Positions 1 to 5,011 of a stretch of DNA of 5,771 bases are shown here, in pieces. The stretch covers positions 1-5,771 of the forward strand of contig JASBSH010000335.1 in NCBI GenBank assembly GCA_030149025.1, given 5' to 3'. Position 1 is the first letter of the stretch. The number at the start of each line of letters is the position of its first letter. The translations under genes were made by a program, and so were the position numbers. Source of the stretch: Actinomycetales bacterium. Its GTDB lineage: Bacteria > Actinomycetota > Actinomycetes > Actinomycetales > BWSM-131. The notes beneath the pieces are model-generated. The model was not told where the DNA came from. It saw only the letters and a program-made list of their open reading frames with translations, and made no database searches.

Positions 1-579
1 AGCGCCGCCAACCCCGCTGTCAACAGCGGACGGGAATCGAACCCCTACGGCCACGTCCTGCGGTGGCAGGAGGAGGACGGCGACAACACGGCCCTGCGGT
101 TCACCTGGGACATCTTCACGCTGGCCGGCGACCCCGAGTACGACCAGAAGGTGCGCGGTCTCGATGGGGACAGCATCTTCGGCTCGCCCGACGGCATCTG
201 GGTGGACGACGACAGCAGAGTCTGGATCCAGACCGACATCTCCAATAGCTCCCAGAACCTGGCATCGCGGCGCTACGACAACATTGGCAACAACGCCATG
301 CTGGTCGCCAACCCGGTCACCCGGGAGATCAAGCGGTTCCTCGTAGGACCGCGCGGCTGCGAGATCACGGGCGTGATCACCACGCCGGACCAGCGCACCA
401 TGTTCGTCAACGTGCAGCACCCTGGTGAGTCGACGACGCACTGGAACGCCCAGTTCGGGGCGCCTTCCACGACCGACCCGCGCACTGTCAGCAACTGGCC
501 GGAGTTCGACCCGCAGGGCCGGCCGCGACCGGCCACCGTGGTGATCCGCCGCAAGGACGGTGGCGTCATCGGAAGCTGA
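1..579 (+). CDS. PhoX-type (DUF839) phosphatase, C-terminal part
   Basis: This frame is open from the first base of the window to a TGA at 577-579, so the gene starts upstream and only the last 192 residues are present. The fragment reads as the C-terminal section of the PhoX/DUF839 family of secreted alkaline phosphatases. It shows NPYGHVLRW near residues 15-23, WDIFTLAGDP around 43-52, FGSPDGIWVDDDSRVWIQTD around 60-79, a GNNAML stretch, GPRGCEITGVITTPD around 116-130, FVNVQHPGES around 135-144, and the terminal TVVIRRKDGGVIGS. Family members are usually Tat-exported, calcium-dependent phosphomonoesterases that release phosphate outside the cell. The signal peptide and most metal ligands would lie upstream and cannot be checked. 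The gene converges on the membrane-protein gene ending at 631, with a shared hairpin at 621-663. It has no visible link to the acyl-CoA genes. Family assignment is firm; enzymatic activity is inferred. Confidence 0.9.
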   Translation, partial: SAANPAVNSGRESNPYGHVLRWQEEDGDNTALRFTWDIFTLAGDPEYDQKVRGLDGDSIFGSPDGIWVDDDSRVWIQTDISNSSQNLASRRYDNIGNNAMLVANPVTREIKRFLVGPRGCEITGVITTPDQRTMFVNVQHPGESTTHWNAQFGAPSTTDPRTVSNWPEFDPQGRPRPATVVIRRKDGGVIGS

Positions 580-620
580 CGGCGCGCCCTGGCCGGATCG
601 TGTCAGGCGCGACCTGTTCC

Positions 621-663
621 GACGGCGGCGCTACCGGGCATGCCTACCGGTAGCGCCGCTGTC
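621..663. terminator. Bidirectional hairpin between convergent genes
   Basis: Arms 625-637 and 647-659 are perfectly complementary over 13 bp (core CGGCGCTACCGG / CCGGTAGCGCCG) around a 9-nt loop. One G-T wobble (624/660) and three more pairs extend the stem to 17 positions. It starts 41 bp after the phosphatase stop and covers the last roughly ten codons and the TAG stop (631-633) of the minus-strand gene, so it could end transcription from both sides. There is no T-run, which is common for actinobacterial terminators. The terminator role is inferred from position and stem strength. Confidence 0.7.
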
Positions 664-1269
664 GTCGGCACCGGTGTCGCGGCCCGGATCCCGGTCGCCG
701 ACGCTCGCGTCATCGGGCCGGGTCTCGCTGCCACCCACGAGCCGCTCGAACAGCGACCGGTAGTGGACCATCGCGCGGCGCAGCTCCTCGGTGGACGCGC
801 TGTCGCCGGCGTCCAGGTAGCGGCGGCGGGCGTCGGTCGCCTGGCGGTAGTCCTCCACCACGTGCGGGTGGTCCGCGGCGATCATCTCTGCGCGCGTGTC
901 GAAGTCGTCGACGGGATAGCCGCGCTCACGCATGACGTCGTTGACCAGCGCGTCGGCCTCGTCCACGGCGGGGCCGGGCCGGTCCACGAACTCGCTCTGC
1001 ACGACGTCCCAGCGGCGCAGGTAGCGCTCACGTGACGCGGGCTCGAGCGGCCGGATGTCGAGGCTGTCGCGGCGTTCGGCCACCTCGGACAGGCGCTTCC
1101 GGGCGTCGCGCTCACGACTCTCGTCCTCGACGGCCCGGTCGTACTCGGGGCCGAAGCGTTCGCGCAGCTGCTCGGTGGTGTCCTTGCGCTGCCGGACGAC
1201 GAGAAGCGCGACCACGATCAGCAAGATGACTATCGCGATCCCGATCACGACCCAGCTCGTTGTGTTCAT
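631..1269 (-). CDS. Single-pass membrane-anchored protein of unknown function
   Basis: A 212-residue protein. An N-terminal hydrophobic helix (about residues 6-25, VVIGIAIVILLIVVALLVV) is followed by positive residues (RQRK), which suggests a signal anchor with the bulk of the protein in the cytoplasm. The soluble part is charged and helical and carries LRERFGPEYDRAVED (35-49), LDIRPLEPASRERY (70-83), ADALVNDVMRERGYPVDDF (106-123), DHPHVVEDYR (133-142) and STEELRRAMVHYRSLFERLV (159-178). These motifs recur in a family of small hypothetical or 'secreted' proteins widespread in actinobacteria; no function is known to me. The last 30 residues are acidic, low-complexity and probably disordered. 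The ATG at 1269 is chosen because GGGGAGGA precedes it by 4 nt and the hydrophobic helix follows at once. The frame stays open to an ATG at 1380, but that extension would bury the helix and has no good ribosome binding site. It appears to be a single-gene unit. Confidence 0.85.
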   Translation of the reverse strand: MNTTSWVVIGIAIVILLIVVALLVVRQRKDTTEQLRERFGPEYDRAVEDESRERDARKRLSEVAERRDSLDIRPLEPASRERYLRRWDVVQSEFVDRPGPAVDEADALVNDVMRERGYPVDDFDTRAEMIAADHPHVVEDYRQATDARRRYLDAGDSASTEELRRAMVHYRSLFERLVGGSETRPDDASVGDRDPGRDTGADDSGATGRHAR

Positions 1270-1371
1270 GGCGTCCTCCCCGGCCGGATCCGGTGGTTCA
1301 GGGCTGCGGCCGGTCCGATCATGCCGCCACAGACGAAGGTCCGCCCGCCGAGCGAACTCCCCACCCATCGT

Positions 1372-1422
1372 GGTGATCATGAAAACCCGGTTCAGCGAGT
1401 GAACCGGCTTTTCATGATCACC
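1372..1422. terminator. Long near-perfect inverted repeat, likely terminator
   Basis: Two 23-nt arms (1372-1394 and 1400-1422) pair at 22 of 23 positions around a 5-nt GCGAG loop; the only mismatch is C1386 against C1408. Each arm holds GGTGATCATGAAAA at its outer end and CCGGTTCA at its inner end. It begins 17 bp beyond the stop codon of the minus-strand carboxylase gene, as expected for its terminator, and lies about 100 bp upstream of the next minus-strand gene. The stem is longer than a typical intrinsic terminator, and no T-run follows on either strand. It may belong to a dispersed intergenic repeat family. Confidence 0.65.
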
Positions 1423-1439
1423 GCGGGAGTGGGCGTCGG

Positions 1440-3002
1440 TCAGACCGGCGGGACGCCGCGACGCTTGGTCGCGAAGTGCCGGTCACGCCGGGCGGCGTAG
1501 CGCAGCCGGAGGATCAGCTCCCCGCGCAGGTCCTCGGGGTCGACGACCCCGTCGAGCACCAGGTCGCTGGCCAGCCGCTCGAGGTCGACGTCCTCCTCGT
1601 ACTCGGCACGGCGGGCGGCGACGAACGCTTCCCGCTCGGCGTCGTCCTCGATCGCGGCGATCTTGTTGGCGTACACGGCGTTCACCGCGGCCTCGGGGCC
1701 CATCACCGCGATCCGCGCCGTCGGCAACGCCAGGCACGCGTCAGGGCCGAAGCCGGGACCGGCCATCGCGTACAGGCCCGCGCCGTAGGCCTTCCGGAGG
1801 ATCACGCTCACCTGCGGCACCGTCGCCTCGGACACAGCACTGACCATCTTCGCGCCGTGCCGGATGATGCCGCCGCGCTCCACCTCGCTGCCGATCATGA
1901 ACCCCGGCACGTCGGCCAGGTAGATCAGCGGAATGCTGAACGCGTCGCACCACCAGATGAACCGGGCCGCCTTGTCGGCGCTGTCGGTGAACAGCACACC
2001 GCCGCGCACCGCGGAGTTGTTGGCCACGATGCCGACTGTCTGACCGTCCAGCCGCCCGAACCCGGTGACGAGCTCGGCGGCGTAGAGCGGCTTGATCTCG
2101 AAGAACGAGTCGTCGTCGAGCAGCCCGTCGATCACCTCGTGGACGTCGAAGGGCTGGCTCTCGACCTCCGGCACCACCCCGCTGGTCAGCGGCTGCGCCG
2201 GCTCCTCCGGCAGGTAGATCGGCGGGTCCTGGCGCCAGTTGCCCGGCAGGTAGGAGAACAGCAGCTTCGCCTGCTCGATCGCGTCCTCGTCGTCGCTGGC
2301 CAGCAGGTCGCCGCAGCCCGAGACGGTGCAGTGCATCCGCGCGCCGCCCATCTCCTCGAGCGTGACCTTCTCCCCCACCACCATCTCGGCCATCCGCGGG
2401 CTGCCGAGATACATCGACGCGTTGCCCTCGACCATGATCACGACGTCACAGAACGACGGCGTGTACGCGCCTCCGGCCGCGCTCGGCCCGAACAGGCAGC
2501 AGATCTGCGGCACCTTGCCCGACAACGCGACCTGGTTGTGGAAGATCCGGCCGGCCCCGCGCCGTCCGGGAAACAGCTCGACCTGGTCGGTGATGCGAGC
2601 GCCCGCGGAGTCCACGAACCAGAAGACGGGCAGCTCCTCGCGCAGCGCCGACTCGGTCGCGCGCACGATCTTCTCCACCGTGCGGGCACCCCAGGACCCG
2701 GCCTTCACCGTCGGGTCGTTCGCGATCACGATCGCGGGTCTGCCGTCGACAGTGCCGCGGCCCGTCACGACGCCGTCGGCGGGCAGCCCCTCCGCCATCG
2801 CGTTCGCATAGCGCCCGTCCTCGACGAAGCTGCCCTCGTCGAACAGCAGCGCGATCCGGTCGCGGACGTACAGCTTGTTCTGGCTCGCCAGCTTTTCCGC
2901 GGCTTTCGCGCTCGGCGCCGCGGACGCCTTGCGTGCCGCTTCGATCCGGGCCCGGACGCCGGCCACGCGCGGATCGCTCGCATGCTCCTGTCGCACGCTC
3001 AC
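1440..3002 (-). CDS. Acyl-CoA carboxylase beta (carboxyltransferase) subunit
   Basis: A 520-residue biotin-dependent carboxyltransferase, full length for the family. It moves the carboxyl group from biotin on the partner alpha/BCCP subunit to an acyl-CoA. It has the two crotonase-like halves. The N-half has LYVRDRIALLFDEGSF (44-59), FVDSAGARI (129-137) and the oxyanion-hole segment PSAAGGAYTPSFCD (173-186). The C-half has LADVPGFMIGSEVERGGIIRHGAKMVSA (362-389) and KAYGAGLYAMAGPGFGPD (404-421). GARITDQ and GGARMHCTVSG resemble the AccD/PccB branch more than the methylcrotonyl-CoA branch. Y411 occupies the position that is Asp in PccB and Ile in acetyl-CoA-using homologues, so substrate is uncertain. 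The called start is GTG at 3002. Its ribosome binding site is only 2 nt away, so the in-frame GTG at 2996 may be the true start. It lies 166 bp downstream of the dehydrogenase on the same strand, probably co-transcribed, and resembles M. tuberculosis AccD2 in context. The exact acyl substrate is unknown. Confidence 0.92.
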   Translation of the reverse strand: MSVRQEHASDPRVAGVRARIEAARKASAAPSAKAAEKLASQNKLYVRDRIALLFDEGSFVEDGRYANAMAEGLPADGVVTGRGTVDGRPAIVIANDPTVKAGSWGARTVEKIVRATESALREELPVFWFVDSAGARITDQVELFPGRRGAGRIFHNQVALSGKVPQICCLFGPSAAGGAYTPSFCDVVIMVEGNASMYLGSPRMAEMVVGEKVTLEEMGGARMHCTVSGCGDLLASDDEDAIEQAKLLFSYLPGNWRQDPPIYLPEEPAQPLTSGVVPEVESQPFDVHEVIDGLLDDDSFFEIKPLYAAELVTGFGRLDGQTVGIVANNSAVRGGVLFTDSADKAARFIWWCDAFSIPLIYLADVPGFMIGSEVERGGIIRHGAKMVSAVSEATVPQVSVILRKAYGAGLYAMAGPGFGPDACLALPTARIAVMGPEAAVNAVYANKIAAIEDDAEREAFVAARRAEYEEDVDLERLASDLVLDGVVDPEDLRGELILRLRYAARRDRHFATKRRGVPPV

Positions 3003-3003
3003 A

Positions 3004-3012
3004 CCCTCCCCC
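3004..3012 (-). promoter_or_regulatory. Ribosome binding site of the carboxylase beta gene
   Basis: On the minus strand this reads GGGGGAGGG. Its GGAGG core ends 2 nt before the GTG at 3002 but 8 nt before the in-frame GTG at 2996. The normal spacing favours the second GTG as start, which would remove two residues. The inverted repeat copy at 3013-3033 abuts this site directly, so a hairpin involving that copy would end at the edge of the ribosome binding site. Confidence 0.6.
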
Positions 3013-3153
3013 GTGATCTTGCAGTTGTGCAGGCCGGGGACAGAAGGGCAGCGATCTGCGGAACTGCAAGATCACGAGCACGGAGTGAGCGGACCTGCAG
3101 AACTGCAAGATCACACGCAGGCGCGGGGCGGGTCTGCAGAACTGCAAGATCAC
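3013..3153. repeat. 39-bp-period repeat cluster with one inverted copy
   Basis: Three direct copies of a 20-bp core, consensus CTGCAGAACTGCAAGATCAC, lie at 3056-3075 (one difference, CTGCGG), 3095-3114 and 3134-3153. The two spacers are exactly 19 nt each and unrelated in sequence, which gives a strict 39-bp period. A fourth copy lies inverted at 3013-3033 with a GTG in place of the CTG complement. The core contains the small inverted repeat TGCAG-AA-CTGCA. The inverted copy pairs with the copy at 3095 at 20 of 21 positions (counting C3094), with 3134 at 19 of 20 and with 3056 at 18 of 20, so alternative hairpins are possible. The cluster fills most of the gap between the dehydrogenase stop and the carboxylase start. 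Too few and too short for a CRISPR array. It could act in termination or attenuation, stabilise the upstream mRNA, or be a dispersed repeat; the function is not known. Confidence 0.85.
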
Positions 3154-3168
3154 GCGCAGGGAAGCCCT

Positions 3169-4359
3169 TCACTGCGGCAGCCCCAGTCCGCGAGCGATGA
3201 CCATCCGCTGGATCTCGCTCGTGCCCTCGCCGATCTCCAGGATCTTGGCGTCGCGGTAGAACCGGGCCACCGGGTACTCCTCCATGAAACCGTTGCCCCC
3301 GAAGACCTGCGTGGCGACCCGTGTCGCCGTGACGGCCGCCTCGGTCGAGTAGAGCTTGCAGATCGCCGCCGCCTGCTTCACCTCCGCGAGCTTGCGCCGC
3401 CCGGCGGTCAGCTCGTCCTTCAGCCAGGCCGCCTTGTACGTCAGGGCGCGGGCGGCCTCGACCATCACGGCGAGATCCGCGACCTGGAAGGCCACTGCCT
3501 GGTTCGCCCCGATCGGTCTGCCGAAGGCGACCCGGGTCCTGGCGTAGTCCGCGCTGAGCTCGAGACAGGCCTGCGCCAAGCCGACCGCGAGCGCCGAGAT
3601 CGCGATCCGTCCGTCGTCCAGGGTCGCCAGGAACTGGCGGAACCCGTCACCACGGCGGCCCAGCAGGTTCGCCTCCGGCACCCGGCAGTCCGCGAAGCTC
3701 AGACCATGAGTGTCAGACGCATGCCATCCCAGCTTCTCGTACGCCGGCTCGACGGTGAACCCCCTTGTCCCCGAAGGGATCATGATCGCGCTGATCTCCG
3801 CCTTGCCGTCCTCCGTCGTCCCCGTACGGGCGGTGACGGAGACGACCGACGTGATGGGGGTGCCGGAGTTGGTGATGAACGCCTTGGCGCCGTCGACCAC
3901 CCATTCGCGCGTGGCGTCGTCCAGCTTCGCCTTGGTCCTGGTCGCACCGGCGTCGGAGCCGGCGTCCGGCTCGGTGAGCCCGAACGCGGCAAGCGCGCGG
4001 CCGGCGACGAGGTCGGGCAGCCAGTGCGCCTTCTGCTCCTGCGAGCCGAAGGTCAGGATCGGGTTGATGCCGAGACCCACTCCCGCGGACAGCGTGATGC
4101 CGACCGACTGGTCGACGCGGCCGAGCTCCTCGATGGCGACGCAGAGCGAGGTGAACGCGCCCTCGTCGCTGCCGGCGCCGCCGTACTCCTCGGGGGCGAC
4201 GAGCCCGAACAGGCCGAGGTCACCCATCTTGGGGACGAGCTCGACCGGGAAGTAGTGCTTGCGGTCCCAGTCGGCCGCGTGAGGGGCGACCTCCGCCTCG
4301 GCGAAGTCTCGGACGGTCCGGCGGAAGGCCTCGTGCTCGGCACTCAGCTCGAACGACAT
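3169..4359 (-). CDS. Acyl-CoA dehydrogenase (FadE-type)
   Basis: A 396-residue FAD-dependent acyl-CoA dehydrogenase, normal length for the short/medium-chain class. It oxidises an acyl-CoA to the trans-2-enoyl-CoA and passes electrons to electron-transfer flavoprotein. The N-terminal helical domain covers about 1-120. Family signature one, FGLTEPDAGSDAG (126-138), lies at the start of the beta domain. The C-terminal helical domain has ARTRVAFGRPIGANQAVAFQVADL (273-296) and signature two, QVFGGNGFMEEYPVARFYRD (351-370), then EIGEGTSEIQR (375-385). E378 in GEGT is the expected catalytic base. The isovaleryl-CoA dehydrogenase position, in LDDGRIAISA (247-256), has Gly, so a true isovaleryl-CoA enzyme is less likely. 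The ATG at 4359 is chosen for its GAGGAG 7 nt upstream and because MSFELSAEHEAFRRTVRDFA is a typical family N-terminus; the frame extends to 4425 only through the operator. It is divergent from the MerR gene and first in a likely unit with the carboxylase beta gene. Confidence 0.93.
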   Translation of the reverse strand: MSFELSAEHEAFRRTVRDFAEAEVAPHAADWDRKHYFPVELVPKMGDLGLFGLVAPEEYGGAGSDEGAFTSLCVAIEELGRVDQSVGITLSAGVGLGINPILTFGSQEQKAHWLPDLVAGRALAAFGLTEPDAGSDAGATRTKAKLDDATREWVVDGAKAFITNSGTPITSVVSVTARTGTTEDGKAEISAIMIPSGTRGFTVEPAYEKLGWHASDTHGLSFADCRVPEANLLGRRGDGFRQFLATLDDGRIAISALAVGLAQACLELSADYARTRVAFGRPIGANQAVAFQVADLAVMVEAARALTYKAAWLKDELTAGRRKLAEVKQAAAICKLYSTEAAVTATRVATQVFGGNGFMEEYPVARFYRDAKILEIGEGTSEIQRMVIARGLGLPQ

Positions 4360-4382
4360 GGGACGGCTCCTCGTGGGCGCGC

Positions 4383-4404
4383 TTGACGTTGACGTCAACG
4401 TAAA
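4383..4404. promoter_or_regulatory. Probable LiuR/MerR operator
   Basis: A 16-bp perfect palindrome, ACGTTGACGTCAACGT (4386-4401), is flanked so that 20 of 22 positions are symmetric over 4383-4404. It sits between the divergent dehydrogenase (start 4359) and MerR (start 4437) genes, 10 bp upstream of the dehydrogenase ribosome binding site. Its form, alternating ACGT/GAC half-sites, is of the kind seen for LiuR-type regulators of acyl-CoA catabolism. It overlaps candidate promoter elements on both strands, which points to joint control and autoregulation. Binding is inferred, not shown. Confidence 0.8.
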
Positions 4405-4411
4405 GCACTCT
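4383..4411 (+). promoter_or_regulatory. Candidate promoter of the MerR gene
   Basis: TTGACG (4383-4388) is close to the -35 consensus. A 17-nt spacer carrying most of the palindrome leads to CACTCT (4406-4411), a weak -10. Transcription would begin near 4418, giving a short leader before the GTG at 4437. The overlap with the operator suggests autoregulation. The -10 match is poor, so this is tentative. Confidence 0.35.
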
Positions 4412-4425
4412 GACCTCCGTGGCAA
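4397..4425 (-). promoter_or_regulatory. Candidate promoter of the acyl-CoA dehydrogenase gene
   Basis: Read on the minus strand, TTGCCA (4425-4420), a 17-nt spacer and TACGTT (4402-4397) fit a sigma-70-type -35/-10 pair. The -10 box lies inside the operator palindrome and transcription would start within or just past it, so a bound regulator should block initiation. The call rests on consensus and spacing only. Confidence 0.4.
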
Positions 4426-4436
4426 GGGAGCAGGCG

Positions 4437-4835
4437 GTGAACGGGGCCGACCGACAGACGCGCACCATCGCGGAGGTCGCCGAGGAGTTCGGCGTCACCC
4501 ACCGCACCCTGCGCTACTACGAGGACAAGGGCCTGATCAGCCCGGAACGCCGTGGAACGCAACGGATCTTCCATCCCCGCGACCGGGTTCGGCTCGGGCT
4601 GGTGCTACGCGGGCGGCGGCTCGGGTTCCCGCTCGACGAGATCGCCACCATCGTGAACATGTACGACCAGCAGCCCGGGGAGAAGGGGCAGCTGGAGTAT
4701 CTGCTGTCGCAGATCGACGACCGGCGCGCTGACCTGGAACAGCGCCGCGCGGACATCGAGGCCGCCCTCGCCGAGCTGCAGACCCTCGAGCGGCGGTGCA
4801 GCGAGCAGCTCCGAGAATTGACGCGGAGGTCCTGA
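4437..4835 (+). CDS. MerR-family regulator, LiuR type
   Basis: A 132-residue MerR-family repressor or activator. The winged helix-turn-helix spans about 10-75: TIAEVAEEFGVTHRTLRYYEDKG (10-32), LISPERRGTQRIFHPRDRVRL (33-53), then LRGRRLGFPLDEI (57-69). A C-terminal dimerisation coiled coil runs from about 85 to 128 and ends near a lone Cys (C121). The wording RTLRYYEDKGLISPERRG, RLGFPLDEI, NMYDQ and LERRC matches LiuR-like regulators, which control leucine/isovalerate and related acyl-CoA degradation genes in proteobacteria. There is no cysteine pattern for metal sensing, so the ligand is probably an acyl-CoA or similar metabolite (inference). The GTG at 4437 is preferred because AAGGGAG precedes it by 6 nt; an in-frame GTG at 4419 would add six residues but has no ribosome binding site. 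The gene is divergent from the dehydrogenase, with a palindrome between them, and is followed by the carboxylase alpha gene on the same strand. Confidence 0.9.
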   Translation: MNGADRQTRTIAEVAEEFGVTHRTLRYYEDKGLISPERRGTQRIFHPRDRVRLGLVLRGRRLGFPLDEIATIVNMYDQQPGEKGQLEYLLSQIDDRRADLEQRRADIEAALAELQTLERRCSEQLRELTRRS

Positions 4836-4917
4836 CCGGTGGTGTTGCCTGTCGATGGTCTCGTCATTGAGGCGCTGGTCACGTCGACGGACACCTCCGC
4901 GCCTGCCGGCGCGCGGC

Positions 4918-4923
4918 TAGGCT
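4918..4923 (+). promoter_or_regulatory. Candidate -10 box before the carboxylase alpha gene
   Basis: TAGGCT fits the TANNNT -10 form common in actinobacteria and would start transcription near 4930, just before the GGAGG at 4933-4937. No convincing -35 lies 16-19 bp upstream. If real, the carboxylase alpha gene has its own promoter in the 176-bp gap after the MerR gene. The rest of that gap shows no other clear signal apart from a weak ACGTCGACGG (4881-4890), which resembles one half of the operator. Confidence 0.35.
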
Positions 4924-4932
4924 CCGACGGCC

Positions 4933-4937
4933 GGAGG
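4933..4937 (+). promoter_or_regulatory. Ribosome binding site for an alternative upstream start
   Basis: GGAGG lies 8 nt before an ATG at 4946 that is in frame with the carboxylase alpha gene and would add 22 residues. The site is stronger than the GAGG (5003-5006) that serves the ATG at 5012. The 22 extra codons have visibly lower third-position GC than the gene body and no family counterpart, so the two lines of evidence disagree about the start. Confidence 0.5.
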
Positions 4938-5011
4938 GAGCAGGCATGTCGGGTGAGATGACGGGCAACGGACTGATCGATCGAACCGATCCAAGGGGCA
5001 GTGAGGAAGAC

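Noticed and set aside
1270..1371. Promoter for the membrane-protein gene
   Set aside because: No -35/-10 pair with acceptable spacing could be found on the minus strand, though a promoter must exist somewhere here or upstream.
2446..3153. Minus-strand frame with repeated VILQFCRSA peptide units
   Set aside because: The peptide repeats merely translate the 39-bp DNA repeats (a multiple of three); the rest overlaps the carboxylase beta gene in another frame.
3056..3153. Possible CRISPR array
   Set aside because: There are only three 20-bp cores with 19-nt spacers, no cas genes, and an extra inverted copy; repeats and spacers are shorter than in true arrays.
1476..3200. Long + strand open frame of 574 codons opposite the carboxylase beta gene
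   Set aside because: It is antisense to a gene with clear family motifs; the open frame arises from GC-rich codon use, and its composition (Arg/His/Val/Leu-rich, no domain) is not protein-like.
2875..4386. Long + strand open frame of 503 codons opposite the dehydrogenase
   Set aside because: It is antisense to the dehydrogenase, spans the repeat cluster and operator, and shows no recognisable motif.
4881..4890. Second regulator operator before the carboxylase alpha gene (ACGTCGACGG)
   Set aside because: Only 8 of 10 bases match half of the main palindrome, and the symmetric extension is missing; chance is likely in GC-rich DNA.
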